64,000 nucleotides of DNA from NCBI RefSeq assembly GCF_002197845.1, contig NZ_NIDE01000008.1, positions 62,001-126,000 of the forward strand, given 5' to 3'. Origin of the DNA: Fimbriiglobus ruber (lineage in GTDB: Bacteria; Planctomycetota; Planctomycetia; Gemmatales; Gemmataceae). This document shows positions 35,638 through 44,986 of this stretch, piece by piece. The notes below the pieces were generated by a model that was given only the letters and a program-made list of their open reading frames with translations, had not been told where the DNA came from and ran no database searches. A program made the position numbers and the translations under genes. The stretch's first letter is position 1, and the number at the start of each line of letters is the position of its first letter.

Positions 35638-36432
35638 ATGCCATCTCCCTGGAAGGTGCTGGCGAACAGCGTCGTCGGCACCTCGCACGAGCGGATCGGC
35701 GAACGCTGTCAAGACTACGCGACCGCCCGACTCGTCGAGGCGGGTGAGGTGTCGTCGCTCATTCTCGTTTGCGCTGACGGGGCGGGAAGTGCGTCCCGGG
35801 CCGAGGCGGGGGCGAAATTAGCCTGTCACGAGTTCCTTTCCGTGGCCGCCAGTGCCTTGACTGGCGGTTTATCCGTTTCCGCAATCACGTTTGAAATAGC
35901 CCGCGACTGGTGTGACCGAGCCCGGCGCCGCCTCAGTCTGGAAGCCTGCGTTTGTGGGGCGGAACTGCGCGACTTCTCATGCACCTTGCTGGCCGCGGTC
36001 GTATCCGACCGGCACGCGGTATTCATGCAGATCGGCGACGGCGCGATTGTTTATCGGGAAGGCGATGGCTATCGAACGGCGTTCTGGCCCGAGAACGGGG
36101 AGTACGCGAACGTCACGTACTTCCTCACCGGCCCGGATTTCGAATCGCGGTTGAACGTCAAGCTGCTGGAGTTCGGACCCGACGAGGTTGCCCTTTTCAC
36201 GGACGGCCTGCAGCCGCTCGCACTCCACTACGCCACAAAGACGGTCCACGCCCCGTTTTTCGACCCGATGTTCGCAACCTTGCGGCGGGAGCCCGACCCG
36301 GACACCCTGCGGGCTCCTCTGAAGCAGTTCCTGGCGTCCAAGCCCGTCGTCGAGCGAACGGACGACGACAAAACCTTAATCCTGGCCACCCGCCGGCTGC
36401 CGGAGCATGACCACGCGCCCCCTCGTCAATAA
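35638..36432 (+). CDS. PP2C-family Ser/Thr phosphatase (TerY-P triad, YegK-like)
   Basis: 264 residues from ATG 35638, with GAGG nine bases upstream. Metal-binding PP2C motifs are visible: LVCADGAGSASRAEAGA (Asp47-Gly48), MQIGDGAIVYREG, ALFTDGLQPLAL and a C-terminal ERTDDDKTLILA. The N terminus SVVGTSHERIGERCQDYA is the usual start of this subgroup, with His-x6-CQD. There is no signal peptide; cytoplasmic. It overlaps the kinase gene by 26 bases. It should remove phosphates placed by the downstream kinase, probably on the vWA protein or a shared target. Confidence 0.9.
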   Translation: MPSPWKVLANSVVGTSHERIGERCQDYATARLVEAGEVSSLILVCADGAGSASRAEAGAKLACHEFLSVAASALTGGLSVSAITFEIARDWCDRARRRLSLEACVCGAELRDFSCTLLAAVVSDRHAVFMQIGDGAIVYREGDGYRTAFWPENGEYANVTYFLTGPDFESRLNVKLLEFGPDEVALFTDGLQPLALHYATKTVHAPFFDPMFATLRREPDPDTLRAPLKQFLASKPVVERTDDDKTLILATRRLPEHDHAPPRQ

Positions 36433-38692
36433 CCTCGGCCAACCGGTCGCCCTCGGGACGCTAGTCGGCAAGGGAGGCGAAGGGAGTGTCTACGAAGTCG
36501 CGGGCAGTCCCAGCGCGGTGGCCAAGATTTACGACCCATCCATGCCCGACCGCTCGGCCAAATTCCTGGCCATGGCTTCGCTCGCGAAAAAGGAAATGTA
36601 TCGTGTGGCCGCCTGGCCGCTCGCGACGCTCCACGACAGACCCGGCGGCCCGGCCGTCGGGTTCGTGATGCACAAGGTCACGGGTTGCAAGGACATCCAC
36701 ATCCTCTACAGCCCCGCCCAGCGGAAAACACTCTTCCCGCACGCGGACTGGAAATTCCTGATTCACACGGCCGCGAACTGTGCGGCTGGGTTCGACGTGA
36801 TTCACGGTCAGGGCGTGGTGATCGGGGACGTCAACCAGTCGAATTTCATGGTATCGAAAGACGGCCTGGTGACGTTCATTGACTGCGACTCGTTTCAAAT
36901 CCAGGCCGGTGGACGCACGCATTTCTGCGAGGTGGGCGTGCCGCCGTTCACCCCGCCCGAGTTGCAAGGCCTGCCCTTCCGCGGCCTGACTCGGACAGTT
37001 AACCACGACCGATTCGGCCTCGCCGTCCTGATTTTTCACCTGCTCTTTATGGGTCGCCACCCGTTCGCCGGCCGGTACAGCGGCCAGGGCGACATGCCGA
37101 TCGAGCAGGCGATCCGAGAATACAGGTTCCCGTACAGCCCGCACGCCGGCAGCTACCAGATGCTGCCCCCACTGCACAGCGTTCCGTTCGCCGCCCTCTC
37201 GCCCCAACTTCAGAGCCTGTTCGAGAAGGCGTTCCGGACCACTGGACCGACAGCAGTACGCCCCGCGCCGGCCGAATGGTTCACGGCTTTGAAAGCCTTT
37301 TTCGACACCCTGCGCCCGTGTACGCAAGACCCGGGGCACCAGACGCCGTCGCACGTATCGGGCTGCATTTGGTGCGACCTCGTGAAGCAGGGGGCACCGA
37401 ACTTCTTCGTTTCCGTCACGTTCACCGCAGCCCGGGGTAGCGGCCCCGCGTTCATTTTGGCGACGGTTTGGGCGCGAATCGAAGCCGTCCCGCGGCCGAA
37501 TGTCACATACGTCAGACCTGCCCCGATGCGGCGCACCCCGAACCCGTGGTCTGCCACCTTGCCGCAGTCGGTGCCCCCGGCCATCGCCCGCCCGACGCTG
37601 TTGACGCACCCGCCGTCGCCGCCACGGCCCAACCTGCCCCCGCCCCAGTACCAGCGCAAGCGTATCCCGTACAGTCACGGTCAGCGGGTCACGGGTTACG
37701 TGGCCATCGCCTTCCTGACCTTTCTGATCCCTGTCGCCATTTTGGGGACGATGATCGGGCAAGCCGCTTTTGGCCGCCCGACCCTCGTTGCGGCGGTACT
37801 GGCGTTGATCGATTTGCTGTTGCTCGCGGCGAGCGGCGTTCGCTGGATGATCCTCGAACTGGACCGCCGAGCCACGGAACACCGGCAAAATGAACAGTAC
37901 GAGCAAGAGCGTGAGGAACGGGACGAGATCGCCCGGCAACAGCGCGACGAATGGTATCGCCAGCTAAAGGGCCGCCAGGCCGACGCCGAGCGGCAGTACA
38001 ACGAGCTGACCCAGCGGTGGCGGGCGGCGACCACCGTGGCTGCCGAGGAAGTCCGCCGACGCAAGTCGCGATTCCAGGCGGCGATGGCGAACCTGGAACA
38101 GTCGACAAAAGCCTGGGCCGAGGTGTCCGCGAAATGCGCGGCGGAGTTCGATCATAAGAAGGCGCAATTGACCGCGTTTCGGCAAAAGCACACGGAACTC
38201 GCGCCGCGGTATCAGAGCGAACAGCAACGACTCGTGGCCCAGGCTCACGAGATGCAAAAAATGCTTTACCTGCAAAGCCAATACATTGCCGACCACGACA
38301 TCCCGGACATCGGCGACGCGCGTAAATCGACGCTCGCCTTGTTCGGGATCGAGACGGCGTTCGACGTCGAGCGGGACGCGATTTTTTCGGTGCCGGGATT
38401 CAAGGAAAAGCTGACGGGCCGGCTGCTGACGTGGCGGGCGGGCGTGGAAGCCAGATTCGCTTTCAATGCCATCGTCGGCGTCCCCCCGCACGAACAGCAG
38501 GCGCTCGATTTCAAGTTTTTCCAGGAACGGCAGGTGATCGAAACGCACCTGCTTCAAGGCGAGAGCGAGTTGAAAGACATCGCCTCGCGAGCAACAAAAG
38601 AACTCGGTCGTATCAGCGACAGCATGACTCTCTTCCAGCGCGAGTGCGAACAGGCGGACGCCGATCTGGCCGTTATTCCGCACGGCTTCTGA
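36407..38692 (+). CDS. YegI-like protein kinase with coiled coil and helix-hairpin-helix domain
   Basis: 761 residues. An unusual kinase domain covers about 15-310: loop VGKGGEGSVYEV, Lys40 in VAKIYDP, catalytic loop VIGDVNQSNFMV (Asp141, Asn146) in place of HRDxxxxN, and FIDCDSFQI (Asp159/161) in place of DFG. This variant set is typical of the YegI group. Two membrane segments follow near 425-475 (AIAFLTFLIPVAILGTMIG; LVAAVLALIDLLLLAAS). A long charged coiled coil (about 485-620) and a helix-hairpin-helix region (DIGDARKSTLALFGIETAFD, then FSVPGFKEKL) end the protein. It forms an operon with the vWA and PP2C genes. Confidence 0.9.
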   Translation: MTTRPLVNNLGQPVALGTLVGKGGEGSVYEVAGSPSAVAKIYDPSMPDRSAKFLAMASLAKKEMYRVAAWPLATLHDRPGGPAVGFVMHKVTGCKDIHILYSPAQRKTLFPHADWKFLIHTAANCAAGFDVIHGQGVVIGDVNQSNFMVSKDGLVTFIDCDSFQIQAGGRTHFCEVGVPPFTPPELQGLPFRGLTRTVNHDRFGLAVLIFHLLFMGRHPFAGRYSGQGDMPIEQAIREYRFPYSPHAGSYQMLPPLHSVPFAALSPQLQSLFEKAFRTTGPTAVRPAPAEWFTALKAFFDTLRPCTQDPGHQTPSHVSGCIWCDLVKQGAPNFFVSVTFTAARGSGPAFILATVWARIEAVPRPNVTYVRPAPMRRTPNPWSATLPQSVPPAIARPTLLTHPPSPPRPNLPPPQYQRKRIPYSHGQRVTGYVAIAFLTFLIPVAILGTMIGQAAFGRPTLVAAVLALIDLLLLAASGVRWMILELDRRATEHRQNEQYEQEREERDEIARQQRDEWYRQLKGRQADAERQYNELTQRWRAATTVAAEEVRRRKSRFQAAMANLEQSTKAWAEVSAKCAAEFDHKKAQLTAFRQKHTELAPRYQSEQQRLVAQAHEMQKMLYLQSQYIADHDIPDIGDARKSTLALFGIETAFDVERDAIFSVPGFKEKLTGRLLTWRAGVEARFAFNAIVGVPPHEQQALDFKFFQERQVIETHLLQGESELKDIASRATKELGRISDSMTLFQRECEQADADLAVIPHGF

Positions 38693-38919
38693 TCGGATTC
38701 GCATCGCTCGTCAGCGTGTCGCGCCCATTCCTGTGGATCGCAATAGAGAGCAACCGGGATGTTCAGGTCGGTCCAAAGGACTGGCGGTTCTCAGCCGCTG
38801 GCAACGCATCAAGGTTTTTCTGTCCGTATGCGGGCGCAACTCATGAAGAGTCCGCTCGTTGCATTCCCTCGTCGCCTGGGATACGATTTCCCTCGCATTC
38901 CAACGCTAGGGGAATCATC

Positions 38920-39522
38920 ATGCCGATCGCTGTAGTGTGTCCCAGTTGCTCGTCCCGTTTGAACGCGCCGGACGCAGCGGCAGGTAAGCGAGTCAAGTGC
39001 CCGAAATGCCAGACGCCGATCCCCATCCCCGACAAGCCGCCGTCCGCGGTCCAGCCCGCGCCGCAACCCCGCGCGAGCAGTGATTTGCCGCGCGATCCCG
39101 ACCGACCCGCCGCGAAATCAGGTTCCGTCGGTCGGCCGTCGCGCCGGAAGGACGAAGAACTCGATGACGACGATTTAGGCCTCGAAGACGAGACGGAATC
39201 ACCGGCCCGGAAACCCGCGCCGCAAACGGGCCGTCGCAAGGCGGATAATGACGACGAAGAAGATGAAGACGACGGCGATGACCGACCCAGCGACCGGAAG
39301 AAAAAGGGCGGTGGGAAAAAGAAAACCGGCCTCATCATCGGGGCCGTAGTCGGAGTCCTCGTGCTCGGGCTCTTTACCTGCTGCGGCGGCGGGATCTTGG
39401 CCTACCGCCAACTTGTACTCAAAGCTCAGAACGCCGTGGCGGACGCCCAAAAGAATGCCCAGAAGGGCGGCGGTGTGCAGATCGACATGTCTAAGTTCGA
39501 GCCGACCATGCCGCAACAGTAG
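38920..39522 (+). CDS. Zinc-ribbon membrane protein, N-terminal part ended by an in-frame TAG
   Basis: 200 residues from ATG 38920. The N-terminal zinc finger is CPSCSSRL...VKCPKCQTPIPIP (MJ0042-like). A long acidic/basic disordered linker follows (DDDDLGLEDETE, DDEEDEDDGDD). One membrane helix (about 144-168, LIIGAVVGVLVLGLFTCC) precedes a short extracytoplasmic tail ending PTMPQQ. The same frame stays open for 500 more bases after the TAG at 39520-39522, including a Pro/Thr linker and a domain. This entry is therefore probably the first half of a longer protein of about 367 residues. Confidence 0.75.
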   Translation: MPIAVVCPSCSSRLNAPDAAAGKRVKCPKCQTPIPIPDKPPSAVQPAPQPRASSDLPRDPDRPAAKSGSVGRPSRRKDEELDDDDLGLEDETESPARKPAPQTGRRKADNDDEEDEDDGDDRPSDRKKKGGGKKKTGLIIGAVVGVLVLGLFTCCGGGILAYRQLVLKAQNAVADAQKNAQKGGGVQIDMSKFEPTMPQQ

Positions 39523-40023
39523 GGAACTCCGACGACCCCCGAGGCGCCACCGGCGACGGCCGCGACGAACAGCACACAGCGGCCCCAACTGATCGCCGGG
39601 TGGACCGATTACACGGCGAAAAACAAACAATTCCGCGTATTCCTTCCGGACAAGCCGGTCGACAGTTCCGGGTTCGTTACGACGATGCGGTCCAACAAGT
39701 CGATCTTCTGTTCGGTCTCCCAGTCACAGACTGCCGACATTGACACCATGATCAAGCAGATGGCCATGCTGACCAAGCAGACCGGCGAGAAGAAGGAGAC
39801 CACACTCGCAGGGCAGCCGGCATTCGAGGTGGAATATGAGGCGCTGGACTTGAATGCGAAACAACCGAAAGACAAGAATCAGCAAAAGCCGCTTTCTCTC
39901 ATGCGTTTCGTCACGATCAACGGGACATCGTATGCGGTCATGATCGCGAACCGGGGTCCGGGTCTCCCGCCAGCCGATCAGGTCACCGCGTTCTTCGACA
40001 GCTTTGAAGTTTTGAAGAAGTGA
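39523..40023 (+). pseudogene. In-frame continuation of the zinc-ribbon membrane protein
   Basis: Directly after TAG the same frame reads GTPTTPEAPPATAATNSTQR, then WTDYTAKNKQFRVFLPDKPV, SFCSVSQ-like strands, and ends VTAFFDSFEVLKK at TGA 40021-40023. The first 54 codons lack a start with a ribosome-binding site, so this is not a separate gene. The domain resembles the small beta-rich C-terminal domains attached to planctomycete zinc-ribbon membrane proteins. Alternatives are a nonsense mutation (CAG to TAG), read-through, or an assembly error. Confidence 0.65.
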
Positions 40024-40109
40024 CGACACGGGCTCAAGCAGAAAGAAAACTCACCCTCGGTCCGGCGAAAACCGGACCAGGACATCCCAGAATAACCCAC
40101 CATTCCCGG

Positions 40110-40709
40110 TTACTCCCCGTCGCCCAGATCCTGCAACAAACTCTCCCGCACCTCGGGACTCAGCCGGTTCCCTTCGTGGCAATACCCCGCCGCCTCGACG
40201 AACAGATGCCAGATGCGGTTCGCGTCGGCGAACGCGGTTCGATCGTCTCCTGTGAAGTGAAACTCGGCCCACAGCGCCAGCCCGATCAGGTGGTCGTTGA
40301 CGCGGTTCGTGCGGAACGTCCCGGCCACCTCGTGGCCGTCGTCCGCCCGAAACCCGATGCGGCCGTTCGCCACGGCCAAGCGGACGACCGCGAGCGCCTT
40401 CGACGGACGGCGACCCGGCTCGGCAACCCACACCGCCGCGTGCAAGCGGTTTTGCCCGGGTAGAAGTTTCGAGTACCAGTTGAGTTCGGGCTGGATGTGA
40501 TCCGGATCGGTCGCGCGGGCGACTTGGGCAAGTTCCTGGATGCGGAACCAGAGGGTTTGACGGTTTTCGAAGACAACCGTCACCGCCGGCCCGATCGGGA
40601 GCCGCCGACAGCGGTCGAGATACTGGAACTGCCGTTCCACCGCGTGGTCGGCAGCACTCGGGGGGAAATCGTCCGGGGCGAACACGTCCGCAAGGCTCAG
40701 CGCGTTCAT
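40110..40709 (-). CDS. DUF3501 family protein
   Basis: 199 residues from ATG 40709; the 31 in-frame residues upstream are low-complexity and unlikely to be coding. The family pattern is seen as RLPIGPAVTVVFENRQTLWF, then RIQELAQVARATDPDHIQPE and LNWYSKLLPGQNRLHAAVWV. DUF3501 proteins are small and cytoplasmic and are often encoded beside rubrerythrin or iron-sulfur proteins elsewhere; no such neighbour is present here. The function is unknown. The upstream STAS gene has its own terminator, so this gene is probably transcribed separately. Confidence 0.8.
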   Translation of the reverse strand: MNALSLADVFAPDDFPPSAADHAVERQFQYLDRCRRLPIGPAVTVVFENRQTLWFRIQELAQVARATDPDHIQPELNWYSKLLPGQNRLHAAVWVAEPGRRPSKALAVVRLAVANGRIGFRADDGHEVAGTFRTNRVNDHLIGLALWAEFHFTGDDRTAFADANRIWHLFVEAAGYCHEGNRLSPEVRESLLQDLGDGE

Positions 40710-40890
40710 GAGTAGGGACTTCCTACAAGCACCGCGCGGTCGCCGGCCGGGACGGCACCAACGCAGTGACGGATACGCGACCTCCGGGCCAGTCAAGACC
40801 AAATTTCCTCTTACTCTATTCTTGCGACGTACTCCCCGGCACGGACGGATTTTTCGAATAAGTTTTCGTGAAGTTCCCAGACGGTGCCGT

Positions 40891-40928
40891 TAAAACACAA
40901 ACCGCCGCACCCAAAACGGGCACGGCGG
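40891..40928 (-). terminator. Rho-independent terminator of the STAS gene
   Basis: On the minus strand, CCGCCGTGCCC and GGGTGCGGCGG (40928-40902) pair over 11 positions, two of them G-U, with loop GTTTT. A T-rich tail (TTTGTGTTTT) follows. It lies 29 bases after the STAS stop codon. Confidence 0.8.
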
Positions 40929-40956
40929 GTGAATGAAGTGGTGAAAATCGACGCGA

Positions 40957-41346
40957 TCAGTCGGACCCACTCAACGCGTTAAGTGCTTCCTGCCGCGTCT
41001 CATACAGCGCCCACAAGGTGTCCAGAGCGGTGGTCCGAAGCAGCTCGCGAATCCGCTGATTGACGCCGGCGAGTACCAGCTCACTCCCCCGCTGTTTGAT
41101 GAGTAAGTGGCAGCGGAGCAGGAAGGTAATAAACGCCGACCCAAAGTAGCGCACGCCCGCGAGGTCGACGATGAGGTGCGACGGCGGGTCTTCCTTGAGG
41201 GGCGCGAGAACCATGGCCGCGGCCGGCTGAATCAAGTTATCCGGCAGTTGCTCGACTTCCGGCGAGGGAACGATTACCGCCACGTCGCCGTGACGCTTGA
41301 CTTGGAAGTATTCGTTCGCCAGCTGGGCGGTCATATCGTTAGCCAT
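40957..41346 (-). CDS. STAS domain protein (anti-sigma factor antagonist-like)
   Basis: 129 residues. The STAS core reads GDVAVIVPSPEVEQLPDNLI, then SHLIVDLAGVRYFGSAFITF and SELVLAGVNQRIRELL. In SpoIIAA-type antagonists a Ser follows the DLSxVxxxDSS segment and is phosphorylated by an anti-sigma kinase. Here the equivalent is FGSAF, keeping one Ser. No partner anti-sigma factor is adjacent. A role in partner switching or general stress is inferred only from the family. A terminator follows immediately. Confidence 0.87.
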   Translation of the reverse strand: MANDMTAQLANEYFQVKRHGDVAVIVPSPEVEQLPDNLIQPAAAMVLAPLKEDPPSHLIVDLAGVRYFGSAFITFLLRCHLLIKQRGSELVLAGVNQRIRELLRTTALDTLWALYETRQEALNALSGSD

Positions 41347-41769
41347 TCGCAGAACCTCGAATAAAACGGGGGGCGATCCGTGTCACCAAGCGTAGCCGTG
41401 CAAGAAAGGCGAATCAAGCGCCGCGATGAGGATGGAGGGACTTTCTCAAGTTCCGGCCTCGTGAGCGGTTGAATATTGCGGCGGTCGAGGCGCGGCCGTT
41501 CGTTAGGGGTTACCGAGTCAACACCCGATTCGTCGTTTTCGAAACAAAAGCGATTTAACACTCAACCCCGCCCCCACCGCGTCAGCGGGATGGATCGGTT
41601 AGGGTGGGTTCGTTTTCCGACCCTATGACCGTGAGCTAGTCCGCGAACCAGTACGGCTCGAATAGCGGCCGGGCGGACGTCTCGACCACGAAAACGAACT
41701 GCTGCCGGTGCCGGTGCCATTCGGACCGCAACACTCGCCGGGCGCCTCACCAGTCGGACAGTCGTACCC
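41347..41769. other. Intergenic interval before the insertion sequence
   Basis: 423 bases without a supported gene. It ends with the left copy of the 9-bp target duplication GTCGTACCC (41761-41769) and presumably includes the STAS promoter. Confidence 0.5.
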
Positions 41770-43472
41770 TAGGCTGATCGGAAGTCAGGCTGGCCGTGGT
41801 TTCGGGTTCATCCCGGATCTGGTACGGTTTTTCCCGGGGCCGAGTCGGTCCCGAGGAACTTCCGCCGTAGCCACTGGACCGTCGACCCGAACATCTGTTT
41901 CGCCCACGTCTGAACGACCTTCTCGGGAACCCGCTCGAGGTCGCCCTGGATCTGCTCCGGGGTAGTCGTCCCGATCATGGCCCCCAACCCCACGCTCAAC
42001 CCCGTCAACCCACTGGCCGATTGGTCCCCGGACAAGCGCTTGAGAACCCCGAACGCGGATTCCACGATCTCCGTACTCCCGACCAGCCGTTCGCCCGGGT
42101 GGGCCGCCCGGGTCTCCCGACCGACGTACGCCCGCAACCGGTTCCGCAAGCGTTCCGTGGTCGGATGGTCGCGGGTCGCCAACGGTTCCCACGCCTCGGC
42201 GACCAGGGCCGGGGTCCGGGCGCCGAACCCCTCGACCCGGACCACCCGGACGGTCGCCTGGGCCAGCGCGTGTTGGTCGGCCCAGACCGGCAGCGCCGCC
42301 GCGTACCCGGCCACCCACCCGTAGTGCGCCACCACGTCCGCATCCGGTTCCGCGGCCTGCAACTTCCGCAGAACGAACGGGCCGAACCGGACGAACGCGG
42401 CCACACTCAGGTACCGTCCCCGAGCCCGCAACGTTGGGGCCATCAGGTGCGCCGACCGGGTCTGGCGAATCGCCGCCGCGGTGGCCGCCATCTGGCGGGT
42501 GAACGCCGCCCACTGGGGATCGCCCTCCCAGTAGTGCTTGAGCAGGTTAGCCGCGACGTGGGTCACGTCCGCCACCCCGACGGTGTCCGGATACCGGACC
42601 CGGAAGTCCTGAATGCCGGCCCGCCATTCGGTCGCCCCGTCGGACACGATCTGCCGCGGCGGCCCGGTCCGGGCGACCGCGTCGGCCAGCGCGGTGGCGA
42701 CCTGCGCGCGGTTCGTGGTGGCCATCGGAACCAGGGCCAGGAGATGCACATCAGCCAACGGGAGGGGGCGGACCCCGAACGGCACCTGATCGAGTGGGAT
42801 GCCAAAGATGGCGAACAATTTCTGGTGACCGATCTGGAGGGTGTGGTCGATCAGCCACGCCCACGAGTGGTCGTGGGCCAGGGGGCGCGTGAGGTGGGCG
42901 TACCCGAGTCGGACGACCCACGACCGGACGGTGGTCGGGCACGGCGTCCGGTCGGTGTCCAGGGCGGTCGGCCCGGCGGCGGCCACGACGGCCAGCGCGG
43001 CGGCCGTTCCGCGGAACGACAACCCGGCCTGCCGGACGAGGGCGACGGCGAGACCGATGACGGCGACGGGGTATTGGCCGCCGCGGGGGGACAAATCTTT
43101 TTGGGGGCGCGACATCGCCCGCGTCGGCCCCATCCGGGCGATACCGGGCGACTTCCTGTTCGAGGTGGTCGACCCGTTGTTGCAGGTGGTCGACCCGCTG
43201 TTGCAGGTCCTCGGCCCGCTGACGATGACGTTGGCGGGACGCGACGAGATCCCGGACGCGGATGGTCAAGGCTTTCTGTTCGGCTTTGCGGGCGGCCGCT
43301 TTCGCTTTCCAGGCGTCCCGCGAGCGGACCAGTTTGGGGATCAGAATCCGGGGCGGGGTGTGGAATGCCGTTGCGGTTGCCATGCGAGCCTCGTGCCCGA
43401 CAAGCGGGAAACAGTTCCCGGAAGTAGAATCGCGCGAATAATCCGCGACAAGCCCAACTTCCGATCAGCCTA
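41770..43472. mobile_element. Complete insertion sequence, 1,703 bp, with 9-bp target duplication
   Basis: The terminal inverted repeats are TAGGCTGATCGGAAGT (41770-41785) and ACTTCCGATCAGCCTA (43457-43472), perfect over 16 bases with weaker similarity further in. The direct repeat GTCGTACCC flanks both ends (41761-41769 and 43473-43481). The element carries a single transposase gene on the minus strand that now has a frameshift. Confidence 0.93.
41808..43383 (-). pseudogene. Transposase of the 1.7-kb IS, one frameshift
   Basis: ATG 43383 starts MATATAFHTPPRILIPKLVR, followed by a leucine-zipper-like coiled coil (LQQRVDHLQQRVDHLEQEV). The frame then enters homopolymer runs at 43085-43107, after which the true product continues in the next frame from RGGQYPVAVIGLAVALVRQA. 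The DDE-type core includes IVSDGATEWRAGIQDF and VADVTHVAANLLKHYW, and the C-terminal part has STEIVESAFGVLKRLSGDQ. One extra base in the C-run would explain the shift. The IS family was not identified with confidence. It may still be expressed by slippage, but simple inactivation is more likely. Confidence 0.8.
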
Positions 43473-43481
43473 GTCGTACCC

Positions 43482-44102
43482 GGTGACAACCGCTGGTCGG
43501 GGCGGGCGGGTGGCGATGGCGGGACGCACCGGCGCGATTCGATTTTCGGGAATTGCTGCCACCACACGGTTCACGCCTCCCGCAATCCCGACAAAGGGTG
43601 GGGGCACCAGCACTCATTCGGAAGCAGACGGACTCGACGTTGTCGCCCCGCACGGATCGGCCCTCTAACTTGAGACTAACCCCGGTGTGATGGGGCCACC
43701 GCGCTAGATCGCAGCCAATTCTCTGCCGAAAAAACCGTGCCAGACCAATGTGAAAGTGACGGGGAAGGGTTTTTGCGCTTTTCGCACCTTTTAACGCGTT
43801 TGGTGAGAGAGTACAGACAAAGACACAACTGCAGGAGGGAACGAGGCGTCGATATGTCCGTATTTCGTGATCGATCGTGCACAAGCACACAAATACAAGA
43901 TAAGGGGTCTTGAACTTTTTGCGCCCGTCAGCTCGCGCTCTTTAAGCGAACATAGACAATGGCACGAGTTCAGGCGAGGGTTGTGCGGCGTCGGCCGGAA
44001 CTTCGCGGCGGCGCAGCGTAAGACAAGTACCCGGGGGCTTCGGAACGGTGGTGACCGCGAACTCCCTCCGGCACCGCGTTGCCCCCATACTCGTCTCAAC
44101 GA
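43482..44102. other. Gene-free interval right of the IS
   Basis: 621 bases with AT-rich stretches and no recognisable coding frame. Short frames lack motifs and ribosome-binding sites. Confidence 0.45.
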
Positions 44103-44579
44103 TCACGCCTGGTACTGCTGCATCTCCTCCTCGATGCTCTTGCGCAGCTCCATTAACCGCCTGGCGTATTGTTCCTGCGCCCGATCCTCTTCCGTCTCCG
44201 GTGTCCACGACGACACCGGGACCGGCTCGCCGTTGCTGTTCACGGCGACGAAGATGATGACGCAGTGCGTGGTGTGGGTGCGGTCCCCGCCGCGCGGGTC
44301 GGCCGCCCGCACGTTGACGGCCACGTGCATGCTGGTCCGGCCGGTGTAGATGACCCGGGCGTTCACCTCGACCATGTGCCCGATGGGGATGGGCTTGAGG
44401 AACCGAATACCGCCGACGTACGCGGTGACACAATACTGCCCGCTCCAGCCGACGGCGCAGGCATAGCCGGCCTGGTCGATCCACTTCATCACGGCGCCGC
44501 CGTGGACCTTCCCGCCGAAGTTGACGTCCGTCGGTTCCGCCAGGAACCGCAGGGTAATTTCGCGCTGCCGCTCGCTCAC
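44103..44579 (-). CDS. Acyl-CoA thioesterase (hotdog fold, YciA/BACH-like)
   Basis: 158 residues. The hotdog signature reads PTDVNFGGKVHGGAVMKWID, then QAGYACAVGWSG. The next strand is CVTAYVGGIRFLKPIPIGHM, followed by VEVNARVIYTGRTSMHVAV. The N-F-G-G...HGG...D arrangement carries the residues that position the thioester and catalytic water in this family. The C terminus is a charged helix (EDRAQEQYARRLMELRK). It probably hydrolyses acyl-CoA thioesters in the cytoplasm; chain-length preference cannot be read. It is a single-gene unit in this window. Confidence 0.9.
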   Translation of the reverse strand: MSERQREITLRFLAEPTDVNFGGKVHGGAVMKWIDQAGYACAVGWSGQYCVTAYVGGIRFLKPIPIGHMVEVNARVIYTGRTSMHVAVNVRAADPRGGDRTHTTHCVIIFVAVNSNGEPVPVSSWTPETEEDRAQEQYARRLMELRKSIEEEMQQYQA

Positions 44580-44893
44580 GCTGCCACCTCGACTCTTCTT
44601 GTTAGACCTAAGTTCCCGATGCGGTCGTAAACGACATAGAGGTTTTCAGCCTGGATGCCTTCGACCAACCGTGCCCGCCGCCCGGCTATCGCCGGCTGTG
44701 ACGTTAGCCATCGCGGCCCGGGATTTGATCCGGGGCCGCGATGGCTGAGTCATTCAAACTTACCCTTCCTAACCGGGGTGGAATTAGACTTCAATCTTTT
44801 TGTGGTTAGCACGATCCAACATTCTGGACCGGACACGGAATTTTTTCTGCATGTGAGGTCGCCCGGCGAGACACTACACGGGTAGGTAGACTC

Positions 44894-44974
44894 AGAGCCT
44901 GTGAATCAAACCCCGCCGATTCGTTGAAAAATAAGGACTTACGTCGCAAAAACGGGGTTTGATTCACAGGCTCT
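44894..44974. repeat. 22-bp perfect inverted repeat upstream of the ECF sigma factor
   Basis: Arms 44894-44915 (AGAGCCTGTGAATCAAACCC plus CG) and 44953-44974 are exact complements with a 37-base AT-rich spacer. The right arm ends two bases before the AGGAG ribosome-binding site of the sigma factor gene at 44987. It is either a translational/transcriptional control hairpin or a short terminal-repeat element. Confidence 0.88.
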
Positions 44975-44986
44975 CAGGAGAACTCC

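Noticed and set aside
43085-43107. Possible programmed -1 frameshift heptamer (C CCA AAA) in the 1.7-kb IS transposase
   Set aside because: The downstream transposase frame requires +1 (or -2), so classical -1 slippage would not produce it.
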